A stretch of DNA of 6,153 bases from an uncultured Clostridia bacterium (lineage in GTDB: Bacteria > Bacillota > Clostridia > Oscillospirales > Ruminococcaceae). The position numbers were made by a program, and so were the translations under genes. The stretch covers positions 1-6,153 of the forward strand of contig CAMVBT010000155.1 in the NCBI GenBank assembly GCA_947165805.1, given 5' to 3'. The notes below the pieces were generated by a model that saw only the letters and a list, made by a program, of their open reading frames with translations, searched no databases and was not told the DNA's origin. The first letter of the stretch is position 1; each line of letters begins with the position of its first letter. This document shows, piece after piece, positions 1-5,117 of this stretch.

Positions 1-56
1 TCTTTATGTGGTAGATTGGCAGATAAATTTGCAAAATCATATTTTCTAAACATATG
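1..56. other. AT-rich segment ending at an abrupt junction with tsaD
   Basis: About 14 of the first 53 bases are G or C (26%), while the tsaD fragment starting at 57 is clearly GC-rich. A TsaD should have a GEA-like stretch just before the FDKAAR motif; here the in-frame upstream codons read ICKIIFSKHM and are preceded by a TAA at 24-26. Homology therefore stops at about 56/57. On the minus strand, 53 down to 1 is open and begins with an ATG (MFRKYDFANLSANLPHK, running off the window), but no ribosome binding site precedes it. The segment may be the end of an inserted element, a rearrangement junction, or a misjoined contig end. The sequence alone cannot decide. Confidence 0.6.
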
Positions 57-563
57 TTCGACAAGGCCGCGCGTGCCATGGGCTTCCCCTATCCCGGCGG
101 CGTGTACATCGACAGGGCTTCAAAGCGCGGCGACAGCAGGAAGTACAGGCTCCCGCGTCCGCATACCGCCGGGCCGTATGATTTCAGCTTTTCCGGGCTG
201 AAAACGAACGTTATCAATCTCGTTCACAACGCGGCGCAGAAGGGCGAGGAGATAGACGTTGACTCGCTGGCGGCTTCGTTCCAGTACACTGTGGCGGATA
301 TCCTCACTTCTAAATTCGTTGCCGCGGCGGTTGATCTCGGATACAAGACTGCGGCGCTGGCTGGAGGCGTGGCCGCGAACTCGGGGCTGCGCACTATGCT
401 CGAGGAGCGCTGCAAGGAGCACGGTATCACGCTTTTCGTGCCGCCTATAGCGCTTTGCGGAGACAACGCCGCGATGATCGGCAGTCAGGCGTACTTCGAG
501 TACACCGAGGCCGGGGCATCGGCTGATCTTGCGCTCAATGCCGCGGCAAGTATGCCCTTATGA
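54..563 (+). pseudogene. tsaD: 5'-truncated tsaD: tRNA N6-threonylcarbamoyladenosine transferase, C-terminal half only
   Basis: TsaD (Gcp/YgjD/Kae1 family) transfers the threonylcarbamoyl group from threonylcarbamoyl-AMP to A37 of tRNAs that read ANN codons, working with TsaB and TsaE in the cytoplasm. Recognisable blocks, numbered from the ATG at 54, are FDKAARAMGFPYPGG (2-16), YDFSFSGLKTNV (42-53), GGVAANSGLR (104-113), which belongs to the nucleotide-binding site, and GDNAAMIG (136-143), whose Asp is a metal ligand in the family. Full-length TsaD is about 335-345 residues; only about 168 homologous residues remain. The N-terminal lobe is gone, including the HxxxH metal-binding histidines. 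The ATG at 54 has no Shine-Dalgarno sequence and sits at the junction, so it is probably not a real start. The product should be inactive alone. Because tsaD is normally essential in bacteria, an intact copy elsewhere or a contig misjoin is likely. The family call is very secure; the pseudogene status is less so. Confidence 0.85.
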
Positions 564-574
564 ACGGCGCCCGG

Positions 575-594
575 ACAGCTGCGCGAACGGCTGT
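575..594 (+). other. weak stem-loop after tsaD
   Basis: ACAGC (575-579) can pair with GCTGT (590-594) around a 10-nt loop, 12 bases after the tsaD stop. No T-tract follows, so it is not a convincing intrinsic terminator. Confidence 0.25.
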
Positions 595-676
595 AAATAA
601 AGCCTGAGCGTATTGTTATATCGTATAAAAAACAGATAGAAAAAAGTGCATTTGTAACAAAATTGTATTTTGAATA

Positions 677-705
677 TTGACAGTCGGAAAAAATCACTAT
701 ATAAT
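677..705 (+). promoter_or_regulatory. consensus sigma-A promoter of the TIR gene
   Basis: A perfect -35 box TTGACA (677-682) and a perfect -10 box TATAAT (700-705) are separated by exactly 17 bp. The stretch just upstream (about 640-676) is very A/T-rich and could act as an UP element. Transcription would start near 712, giving a leader of about 34 nt before the ATG at 746. No operator or riboswitch-like structure is visible, so expression is predicted to be strong and constitutive unless a regulator acts on it. Confidence 0.9.
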
Positions 706-727
706 AAAAGAGTATCATTATGTAACA

Positions 728-734
728 GGGAGGG
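728..734 (+). promoter_or_regulatory. ribosome binding site deciding the TIR gene start
   Basis: GGGAGGG lies about 11-12 nt upstream of the ATG at 746, slightly long but acceptable. The open frame extends upstream to a TTG at 677, but that codon is inside the -35 box and cannot be transcribed from this promoter. The ATG at 746 is therefore the supported start. Confidence 0.7.
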
Positions 735-745
735 TACTTGGACAT

Positions 746-2251
746 ATGTATGAAATCAGACTCATCTGCGGAATATGCGGAGGAGAGGTAAACCCCGATG
801 AGAGCGGTGCAGTCGGCACCTGCCGTACCTGCGGAAATATCGAAGCATACCCGAGATCAGATATCAGAATCCTTAACAGAATAACATATCTCAGAAAAAT
901 TTTCAGATTCGACGAAGCCGAAAAGCTTGCAAAGGGGCTCATTGAAAAGGATCCGACCGACAGCCCGGCTTACTGGGCGAAGATGCTCTGCGAATACGGC
1001 ATCCAGTATGTTCGTAACGGCTCCAAGAGGCTCCCCATATGCAGAAAGGACATTTCCGCACTCGGCGCCGTAAAGGAAAGCGACTCTTATAAGCGCGCGG
1101 TCGATAATGCTCCCGCCGATCAGCAGTCCAGATATGAAGCTGTCGCGGGGACTATCGAAGACACCGTGAGCCTTACAAAGACAATACTCTCGCAGGACAA
1201 GAGCTATGACGTGTTCATTCTCTGCCCCGAGAACGCGACTGTTGACGATGATCTCGACGGCGACAAGATCTATCTGCGCTTCACATCGAACCTCAACTTC
1301 AATACTTTCTACGCTCCCGAGCTCCTGAAGGATTCCGATCCTGCCGAAAAGGCTGCGCAGACCACATTCGCGCTTAAACATTCAAAGATAATGCTCCCGT
1401 CGTTCAGGTCGGCAGCGAACTGCCATGACGGTTATCTCGAGTATGCCGTGAAAACGTTCTGCGGTTATATGGCGGGATCGAAGGACAAGAAAGTATTCCC
1501 GATCTTTGATTCTTCGGCTGTCAAGTTCCAGCAGCTCCCCGAATGTCTTGTTTACTGTGAGGAAGTTTTCGACTGCTCCGAAGACGAGTTCATGAGAGAG
1601 ATATCCGACAAGATAGAGGCCATACTCAAGCCCGAGGTCAACGCGATAGTTCCCGAGGACATCGTCACCGCGACTGCCGCGAACAAGGAGAACCTCATCA
1701 AGCGCGCGTATATGTTCCTTGAGGACGGCGAGTTTGACACCGCGGATTCCTACTTTGACAAGATACTCGATATCGACATAGAGGATTCGAGAGCGTACAT
1801 AGGCAAGCTGCTTGCAGAGTGCAAGCTCCGCAACGAAGACCAGATACCTTCGCTGCCGCAGACAGTTACCGACGACAAGAACTTCAAGAAGGCGCTGCGT
1901 TTTGCGTCGCCCGAACAGAAGGCTCGTTATGAGGCACTGAACAACGCGATAGTAACGCGCATCGAGGACGAGCGCCGTGAGATCGCGGAGCAGCGTGCAA
2001 AGCTGCAGGCCGAGCGCGAGGAGAAGGAAGCTATCGAGCGCGCACGCCGTGCACGTCAGGAAAAGGAAGAGCGCAAGCTGCTGTATCAGCGCCGCCGCGA
2101 TCCTATGAGAAAGACGCTGCTTGAAGTACAGGCGGAGCTGCAGAAGACTCTTATCACTCCGAAGCGCAGGAAAGAGCTTCAGGAACAGGAAGCGACACTT
2201 AAGAAGAACCTCAAGGATCTCGACGATCTGTTCCCGGACATCTTCGATTAA
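746..2251 (+). CDS. zinc-ribbon / TPR / TIR domain protein with charged C-terminal coiled coil
   Basis: 501 residues. Residues 8-30 are a zinc ribbon (C8-x2-C11 and C26-x2-C29). Residues 43-85 form a TPR-like helical pair (RFDEAEKLAKGLIEKDPTDS, then AYWAKMLCEYGIQYV). Residues 153-294 are a TIR-type domain beginning SYDVFILCPEN. Residues 314-360 are a second TPR-like unit, and about 403-490 is a highly charged Arg/Glu/Lys coiled coil. There is no signal peptide or membrane segment, so it is cytoplasmic. The order matches a family of clostridial TIR proteins I recognise, but the TIR domain is divergent: the usual W-x3-E helix reads DGYLE, so the Trp is lost while a Glu (E232) stays where the NAD-cleaving Glu is expected. 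Some TIR proteins are NADases or antiphage effectors; others are scaffolds, and the sequence does not say which applies. It forms its own unit, with a strong promoter before it and a terminator after it; no known defence gene is adjacent. The architecture is well supported; the function is unknown. Confidence 0.88.
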   Translation: MYEIRLICGICGGEVNPDESGAVGTCRTCGNIEAYPRSDIRILNRITYLRKIFRFDEAEKLAKGLIEKDPTDSPAYWAKMLCEYGIQYVRNGSKRLPICRKDISALGAVKESDSYKRAVDNAPADQQSRYEAVAGTIEDTVSLTKTILSQDKSYDVFILCPENATVDDDLDGDKIYLRFTSNLNFNTFYAPELLKDSDPAEKAAQTTFALKHSKIMLPSFRSAANCHDGYLEYAVKTFCGYMAGSKDKKVFPIFDSSAVKFQQLPECLVYCEEVFDCSEDEFMREISDKIEAILKPEVNAIVPEDIVTATAANKENLIKRAYMFLEDGEFDTADSYFDKILDIDIEDSRAYIGKLLAECKLRNEDQIPSLPQTVTDDKNFKKALRFASPEQKARYEALNNAIVTRIEDERREIAEQRAKLQAEREEKEAIERARRARQEKEERKLLYQRRRDPMRKTLLEVQAELQKTLITPKRRKELQEQEATLKKNLKDLDDLFPDIFD

Positions 2252-2256
2252 AGCGC

Positions 2257-2273
2257 AGCGGCGAGCTGCCGCT
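2257..2273 (+). other. stem-loop just after the TIR gene stop
   Basis: AGCGGC (2257-2262) pairs perfectly with GCCGCT (2268-2273) around a 5-nt loop, starting 5 bases after the stop codon. No U-run follows, so it may protect or process the 3' end rather than terminate. Confidence 0.45.
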
Positions 2274-2289
2274 CCCAGACCGTCTTTTG

Positions 2290-2327
2290 CTTTGAACTCT
2301 TTCGGGTCTGTCCCTCGTAGTTCAAAG
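2290..2327 (+). repeat. 9-bp inverted repeat in the TIR gene 3' region, overlapping a degenerate repeat module
   Basis: CTTTGAACT (2290-2298) and AGTTCAAAG (2319-2327) are perfect inverted repeats around a 20-nt loop. Bases 2304-2322 match 2563-2581 of the composite repeat at 17 of 19 positions (GGGTCTGT, CCTCG and AGTT shared), so a decayed copy of a repeat module appears to lie here. Confidence 0.5.
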
Positions 2328-2352
2328 TCTGTTCTATCGACAATTAAACACG

Positions 2353-2395
2353 AAAAAATCTGCGCCTTTAGGTATTAAAGGCGCAGATATTTTTT
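2353..2395. terminator. strong bidirectional intrinsic terminator
   Basis: A perfect 13-bp stem, ATCTGCGCCTTTA (2358-2370) with TAAAGGCGCAGAT (2376-2388), closes a 5-nt loop GGTAT. It is followed by a T-run (2390-2395) on the plus strand and preceded by AAAAAA (2353-2358), which becomes a U-run on the minus strand. It therefore ends the TIR transcript and can also stop leftward transcription from the convergent lipoprotein/response-regulator operon. Confidence 0.93.
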
Positions 2396-2408
2396 ATTTT
2401 ACGTTTCC

Positions 2409-2657
2409 TTAACTTGATAAAGGGGTACTATCTAACGAATCTGCAAGGCGGCGCGGTACCCGCGGCGGTCAATCCGTCTGTTACATTCTGCTATTTATAA
2501 TCTCTGCCTCGCAGGCGCGGTACCCGCGCGGTCAATCCGTCTGTTACTTTTCAGCTATGGGCGGGTCTGTGCCTCGCAGTTGTCAGTAAAGGCGTACTCA
2601 TTACCGAATCTGCAAGGCGAAGCGGTTTGTTTTAGGAGCCGGCCCTTTTTTAAAAGG
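2409..2657 (+). repeat. composite modular intergenic repeat, left copy
   Basis: Modules in plus-strand order: AACTTGATAAAGGGGTACT; CTGCAAGGC (2441-2449); a GCGCGG-TAC-CCGCG hairpin followed by CAATCCGTCTGTTAC (to 2484); ATTCTGCTATTTATAATCTC leading into GCCTCGCAG (2506-2514); a second copy of the GC hairpin and CAATCC module (2514-2547); GCCTCGCAG (2571-2579); GTAAAGGCGTACT; CTGCAAGGCGAAGCG (2610-2624); and a final palindrome CCTTTTTTAAAAGG (2644-2657). GCCTCGCAG and CTGCAAGGC are imperfect inverted repeats of each other. The same modules in the same order occur inverted at 4926-5112. There is no open frame of note, and the element is probably noncoding and mobile or structural. Confidence 0.85.
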
Positions 2658-2660
2658 TGG

Positions 2661-2697
2661 TCTCCCCGTTAGCGGGGAGGTGTCACCGCAGGTGACA
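2661..2697 (+). repeat. tandem pair of perfect hairpins (REP/MITE-like unit)
   Basis: Hairpin 1 is CTCCCCG (2662-2668), loop TTAG, CGGGGAG (2673-2679). Hairpin 2 is TGTCACC (2681-2687), loop GCA, GGTGACA (2691-2697). Two perfect 7-bp stems one base apart, followed by GAGGGG, resemble the short double-hairpin repeats scattered through gut Clostridia genomes; that resemblance is from memory. Unlike the composite repeat, no second copy occurs in this window. Confidence 0.7.
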
Positions 2698-2737
2698 GAG
2701 GGGCTGACCGACAGACCTGGCCGCCGGAGGCAACTCA

Positions 2738-2828
2738 AGCGGAGCGACTTCTTATTCCCGTTCTCGAGCGGAGCGACTTCTTATTCCCGTTCTCGAGCGG
2801 AGCGACTTCTTGTTTCCGTTCTCGAGCG
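2738..2828 (+). repeat. 29-bp tandem repeat, three units plus a 4-bp start of a fourth
   Basis: Units begin at 2738, 2767 and 2796, with AGCG of a fourth at 2825. Each starts AGCGGAGCGACTTCTT and ends CCGTTCTCG. The first two are identical; the third has two substitutions (TTATTCCCG becomes TTGTTTCCG). CTCGAG spans each unit boundary. The array ends 8 bp before the response regulator stop codon, so it lies in that transcript's 3' untranslated part. It has no spacers and is not a CRISPR. Confidence 0.92.
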
Positions 2829-2836
2829 CAAACGGC

Positions 2837-3538
2837 TTATTCTTCGTCCCACTTATAGCCGAAGCCCCAGACGGTTTTTATGTATTTCGGATTTGAGGGG
2901 TCTTCCTCGATCTTCATTCTTATGCGGCGGACATTGACGTCAACGATTTTATCATCGCCGTAATAGCTCTCGCCCCATATCTTATTAAGCAATGTGCGGC
3001 GGTCAACGGCGCTGCCGCGGTGTCTGATGAAATACTCGAGGACATGATATTCGACCTGCGTTATATCGAGCGGTTCGCCGTCCTTGGTTATGCGGCGGCT
3101 TTTCAGATCAACGCGGAACGGCCCGGAGATCAGCTCGCTTTCCTGCTCGGCGGCGGAGCGCGACACGCTCACACGCCTGAATATCGCGTCTACGCGGGCT
3201 ATCAGCTCCGAGGGGGAGAAGGGCTTCGTCACATAATCGTCCGCTCCCATCATAAGGCAGTTCACCTTGTCCATTTCCTGACTCTTGGCGGAGAGCATGA
3301 TTATGCCTATCGTGCTGCTCTCGTCGCGGAGGAATTTGCAGACCTGCGTGCCGTCGATGCCGGGCATCATTATATCGAGCAGGGCAACATCGAAGCGCCT
3401 GCCCTCCTTCCACGCCGCTATTGCCTTTTCTCCGCTGTCAACGTCAAAGACATCGTAGCCGGAACGGCGCAGGTGAATGACCACAAAATCGCGTATAGCG
3501 TCCTCGTCCTCGCAGACGAGTATTTTTTTCACTTCCAT
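2837..3538 (-). CDS. OmpR/PhoB-family response regulator
   Basis: 233 residues, the normal length for the family. The receiver domain (about 4-120) has the acidic pair E10-D11, phospho-acceptor D55 in LLDIMMPG, the switch Ser S83 (IIMLSAKS), Y102, and the conserved K105 in TKPF. A winged-helix DNA-binding domain follows (about 135-231), with the RR-I-R-MKIE recognition region and the terminal GFGYKW wing. When phosphorylated it should dimerise and bind direct-repeat sites as a cytoplasmic transcription factor. The gene starts 19 bp after the lipoprotein stop codon, with an AGAGGAGA ribosome binding site in that gap, so the two are co-transcribed. A GTG two codons downstream (giving MKKILVCED) is an alternative start but has no better RBS. 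No histidine kinase gene is beside it, which is unusual. The regulon and signal cannot be read from the sequence. Confidence 0.95.
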   Translation of the reverse strand: MEVKKILVCEDEDAIRDFVVIHLRRSGYDVFDVDSGEKAIAAWKEGRRFDVALLDIMMPGIDGTQVCKFLRDESSTIGIIMLSAKSQEMDKVNCLMMGADDYVTKPFSPSELIARVDAIFRRVSVSRSAAEQESELISGPFRVDLKSRRITKDGEPLDITQVEYHVLEYFIRHRGSAVDRRTLLNKIWGESYYGDDKIVDVNVRRIRMKIEEDPSNPKYIKTVWGFGYKWDEE

Positions 3539-3557
3539 AGCTTCGGGTGCTCTCCTC

Positions 3558-4868
3558 TCACAGTAATCTGAACATCTGTTTCAGCTCCGCCTCGGTCGGG
3601 ACAAGACTGCCCGTGCCGAGCTGGGCGTAATACGAATATCCGGTCATGGGGCTTGTCCCCAGCGCGATGTACTCGTCGCTGTTCTCGTATCGTTCGGTGT
3701 TTCCTTCCGCGGCAGCGTAGAGTTTCAGCAGACTGTCCTCGGTTATGCCGGATATCCTGTTGTAGCGGTTAAATCTGATTATACCCTCGGATATCGACGC
3801 TGACACGGTGACCTTGCCGCTCCAGCCCGCCGGGAACAGCAGAATATAATCTCCCTTGGTGCCGACAAAGCTGCCGAACTTGCGGCTGATCTCGCTGCCG
3901 TTGCGGTTGAGGGTGTACCAGACGGTCTCGCAGAGCTGTTCGGCGCGCGGTGATTCCTCATACTGTATAAACGGCACAGTTGCCGGTATCTCTATACAGC
4001 CGTCGCCGTCCGGGTCACAGCACTTGATGTAGGGAGTGTAGGTGTTTGACGAACGCGTGATCGTGTCCGGTTTCAGCGCAGGCGAAAGCGCGAAATACTT
4101 GTCGTTGTAGACTATCGCGTCCGTACCGAAGGAGCCGTCCGAAAACGCGTAGTCGATGAAAATTCCTCTTGTTCCCGAGGCGCTGCACGTTCCGCAGACG
4201 ACGTTGCGTATCTCCGCAAATCCGGAATTGAGGTTTGTTGCGCCTATAAGCGTGAACTTGCCTTTGTTCGACGTGTAAATGGATGCCGAGGTTATACCCG
4301 GAGCGCGCTCCGTCGATATGGCAAACAGGTCGTCCGTGCCGTTGCCGTCGGCGTCAAAAATCGCGGTGTAGATGTTCCTGATGCTTGCGAGCTCCTGCGG
4401 AACACCGTCCCGGTAGGTCATAACGCTGGTCGAGCGGTCGGAGGAGCTTTGAACGAGGTAGTTCACAAGTATCGTCACAGCCCCGTCCCCGAGGTCCGTG
4501 AAAAGTATGCTCTCCACCTCGCTGCCCGATGCCGCGAAGTCGTAAACAGAGACCCACCTTCCGTCCTGCTTGTCCAGAAAGTTCATTCGCAGCGACGTTC
4601 CCGAGGAAACGTTCGGCATCTCGTAAAATACGATAGCCTCGTCGGTAGGTTCGTCGTCGATATTCCTGACGACAAACGCGCTCCTGTACTGCCCGCTTCT
4701 CGGATATTTCAGAGTGATGCTGTCATTCGTGAACGCCCGCAAAGCGTCATATATCTCCGTCTGCTCGCCGTCGAGCCTCGGAGGGCTCAGCAGGTCCTCC
4801 ACCGACGCCCCGCTGCACCCCGACATCATAAGTACGGCAGCCAGCGCCGCCGCTGTTATCCGTTTCAG
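3558..4868 (-). CDS. secreted lipoprotein with FG-GAP/VCBS-like acidic loops, probable CTG start
   Basis: From the CTG at 4868 the product is 436 residues. It begins MKRITAAALAAVLMMSGC: a short basic n-region, an alanine/leucine core and a lipobox MSGC with C18 as the lipidated cysteine. It should be anchored outside the membrane. The first ATG (4829) would delete nearly all of the signal peptide and has no RBS, whereas AAAGGAGG lies 9 nt before the CTG. The body is beta-rich, with spaced acidic loops typical of FG-GAP/VCBS propeller blades: IDDEPTDEA (70-78), DADGNGTDD (172-180) and DPDGDGCIE (285-293). Several cysteines (C18 apart) could form disulfides. No enzyme active site is recognised. 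As first gene of an operon with a response regulator, it may sense or bind something at the cell surface; that is inference. The lipoprotein call is strong, the propeller call moderate. Confidence 0.85.
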   Translation of the reverse strand: MKRITAAALAAVLMMSGCSGASVEDLLSPPRLDGEQTEIYDALRAFTNDSITLKYPRSGQYRSAFVVRNIDDEPTDEAIVFYEMPNVSSGTSLRMNFLDKQDGRWVSVYDFAASGSEVESILFTDLGDGAVTILVNYLVQSSSDRSTSVMTYRDGVPQELASIRNIYTAIFDADGNGTDDLFAISTERAPGITSASIYTSNKGKFTLIGATNLNSGFAEIRNVVCGTCSASGTRGIFIDYAFSDGSFGTDAIVYNDKYFALSPALKPDTITRSSNTYTPYIKCCDPDGDGCIEIPATVPFIQYEESPRAEQLCETVWYTLNRNGSEISRKFGSFVGTKGDYILLFPAGWSGKVTVSASISEGIIRFNRYNRISGITEDSLLKLYAAAEGNTERYENSDEYIALGTSPMTGYSYYAQLGTGSLVPTEAELKQMFRLL

Positions 4869-4877
4869 ACCGCCGCA

Positions 4878-4885
4878 CCTCCTTT
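4878..4885 (-). promoter_or_regulatory. strong ribosome binding site supporting the CTG start
   Basis: The minus strand reads AAAGGAGG, an almost perfect anti-SD match. Nine bases then separate it from CTG (4868-4866). There is no ATG, GTG or TTG in the lipoprotein frame at a workable distance, and this start is the one that restores a full lipoprotein signal peptide. Confidence 0.8.
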
Positions 4886-4925
4886 TGGTCGCGCTGCGCG
4901 CTCGAGAAGATTTATTTTAAAAGAC

Positions 4926-4941
4926 GCCCTTTAAAAAGGGC
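4926..4941 (-). terminator. possible intrinsic terminator after popT
   Basis: GCCCTTT (4926-4932) and AAAGGGC (4935-4941) are perfect inverted repeats. On the minus strand the stem is followed by GTCTTTTAAAA, a short U-rich run. It could separate popT transcription from the lipoprotein operon, but it is the conserved end of the composite repeat, so termination may be incidental. Confidence 0.4.
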
Positions 4942-5112
4942 TTGGCCTAAACTTTAAGCGCTTCGCCTTGCAGCGGAGTTAGGTAGTACGCCTTTACTTA
5001 ACAACTGCGAGGCAGAGACTATAAATAAGCAGAATGTAACATACGGATTGGGGGCGCGGGCTCCGCGCAGTAGTACGCCTTTACTTGACAACAGCGAGGC
5101 AAGGGATTGCAA
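4926..5112 (-). repeat. composite modular intergenic repeat, right copy (inverted)
   Basis: Read on the minus strand from 5112, it carries the modules of the left copy in the same order: a decayed TTTGCAATCCCTTGCCTCGC, TTGTCAAGTAAAGGCGTACT, a GCGCGG-AGC-CCGCGC hairpin (5054-5068), CAATCCGTATGTTAC (5036-5050), TTACATTCTGC, CTCTGCCTCGCAG, TTGTTAAGTAAAGGCGTACT, CTGCAAGGCGAAGCG and the closing palindrome. The stretch 5007-5050 matches 2471-2514 almost base for base. It starts six bases from the popT stop codon and fills most of the 249-bp gap to the lipoprotein start. Confidence 0.87.
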
Positions 5113-5117
5113 ATTAC

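Noticed and set aside
677..745. Upstream extension of the TIR gene to a TTG start
   Set aside because: The TTG is the first part of the -35 box of a perfect promoter, and a good RBS and ATG lie further downstream.
2473..2501. TATAAT at 2496-2501 as a promoter
   Set aside because: No -35 match is present at 16-18 bp and no gene follows. The box is part of the repeat, and the other copy reads TATAGT.
2738..2828. CRISPR array
   Set aside because: The 29-bp units are directly adjacent with no unique spacers, and no cas gene is nearby.
3020..3571. Plus-strand open frame opposite the response regulator
   Set aside because: It is antisense to a clear receiver/winged-helix protein, and its translation has no recognisable domain.
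4449..4934. Plus-strand open frame opposite the lipoprotein start
   Set aside because: It is an Arg/Pro/Val-rich shadow of GC-rich coding sequence with no RBS, and the minus strand has a signal peptide and RBS there.
4914..4942. TAAAAT as -10 of the lipoprotein operon
   Set aside because: The -10 is reasonable, but the -35 position reads AGCCCT, so the promoter remains unidentified.
5083..5112. TTGACA as a plus-strand promoter
   Set aside because: It lies in the repeat, lacks a -10 box at 16-18 bp, and would point into the 3' end of popT.
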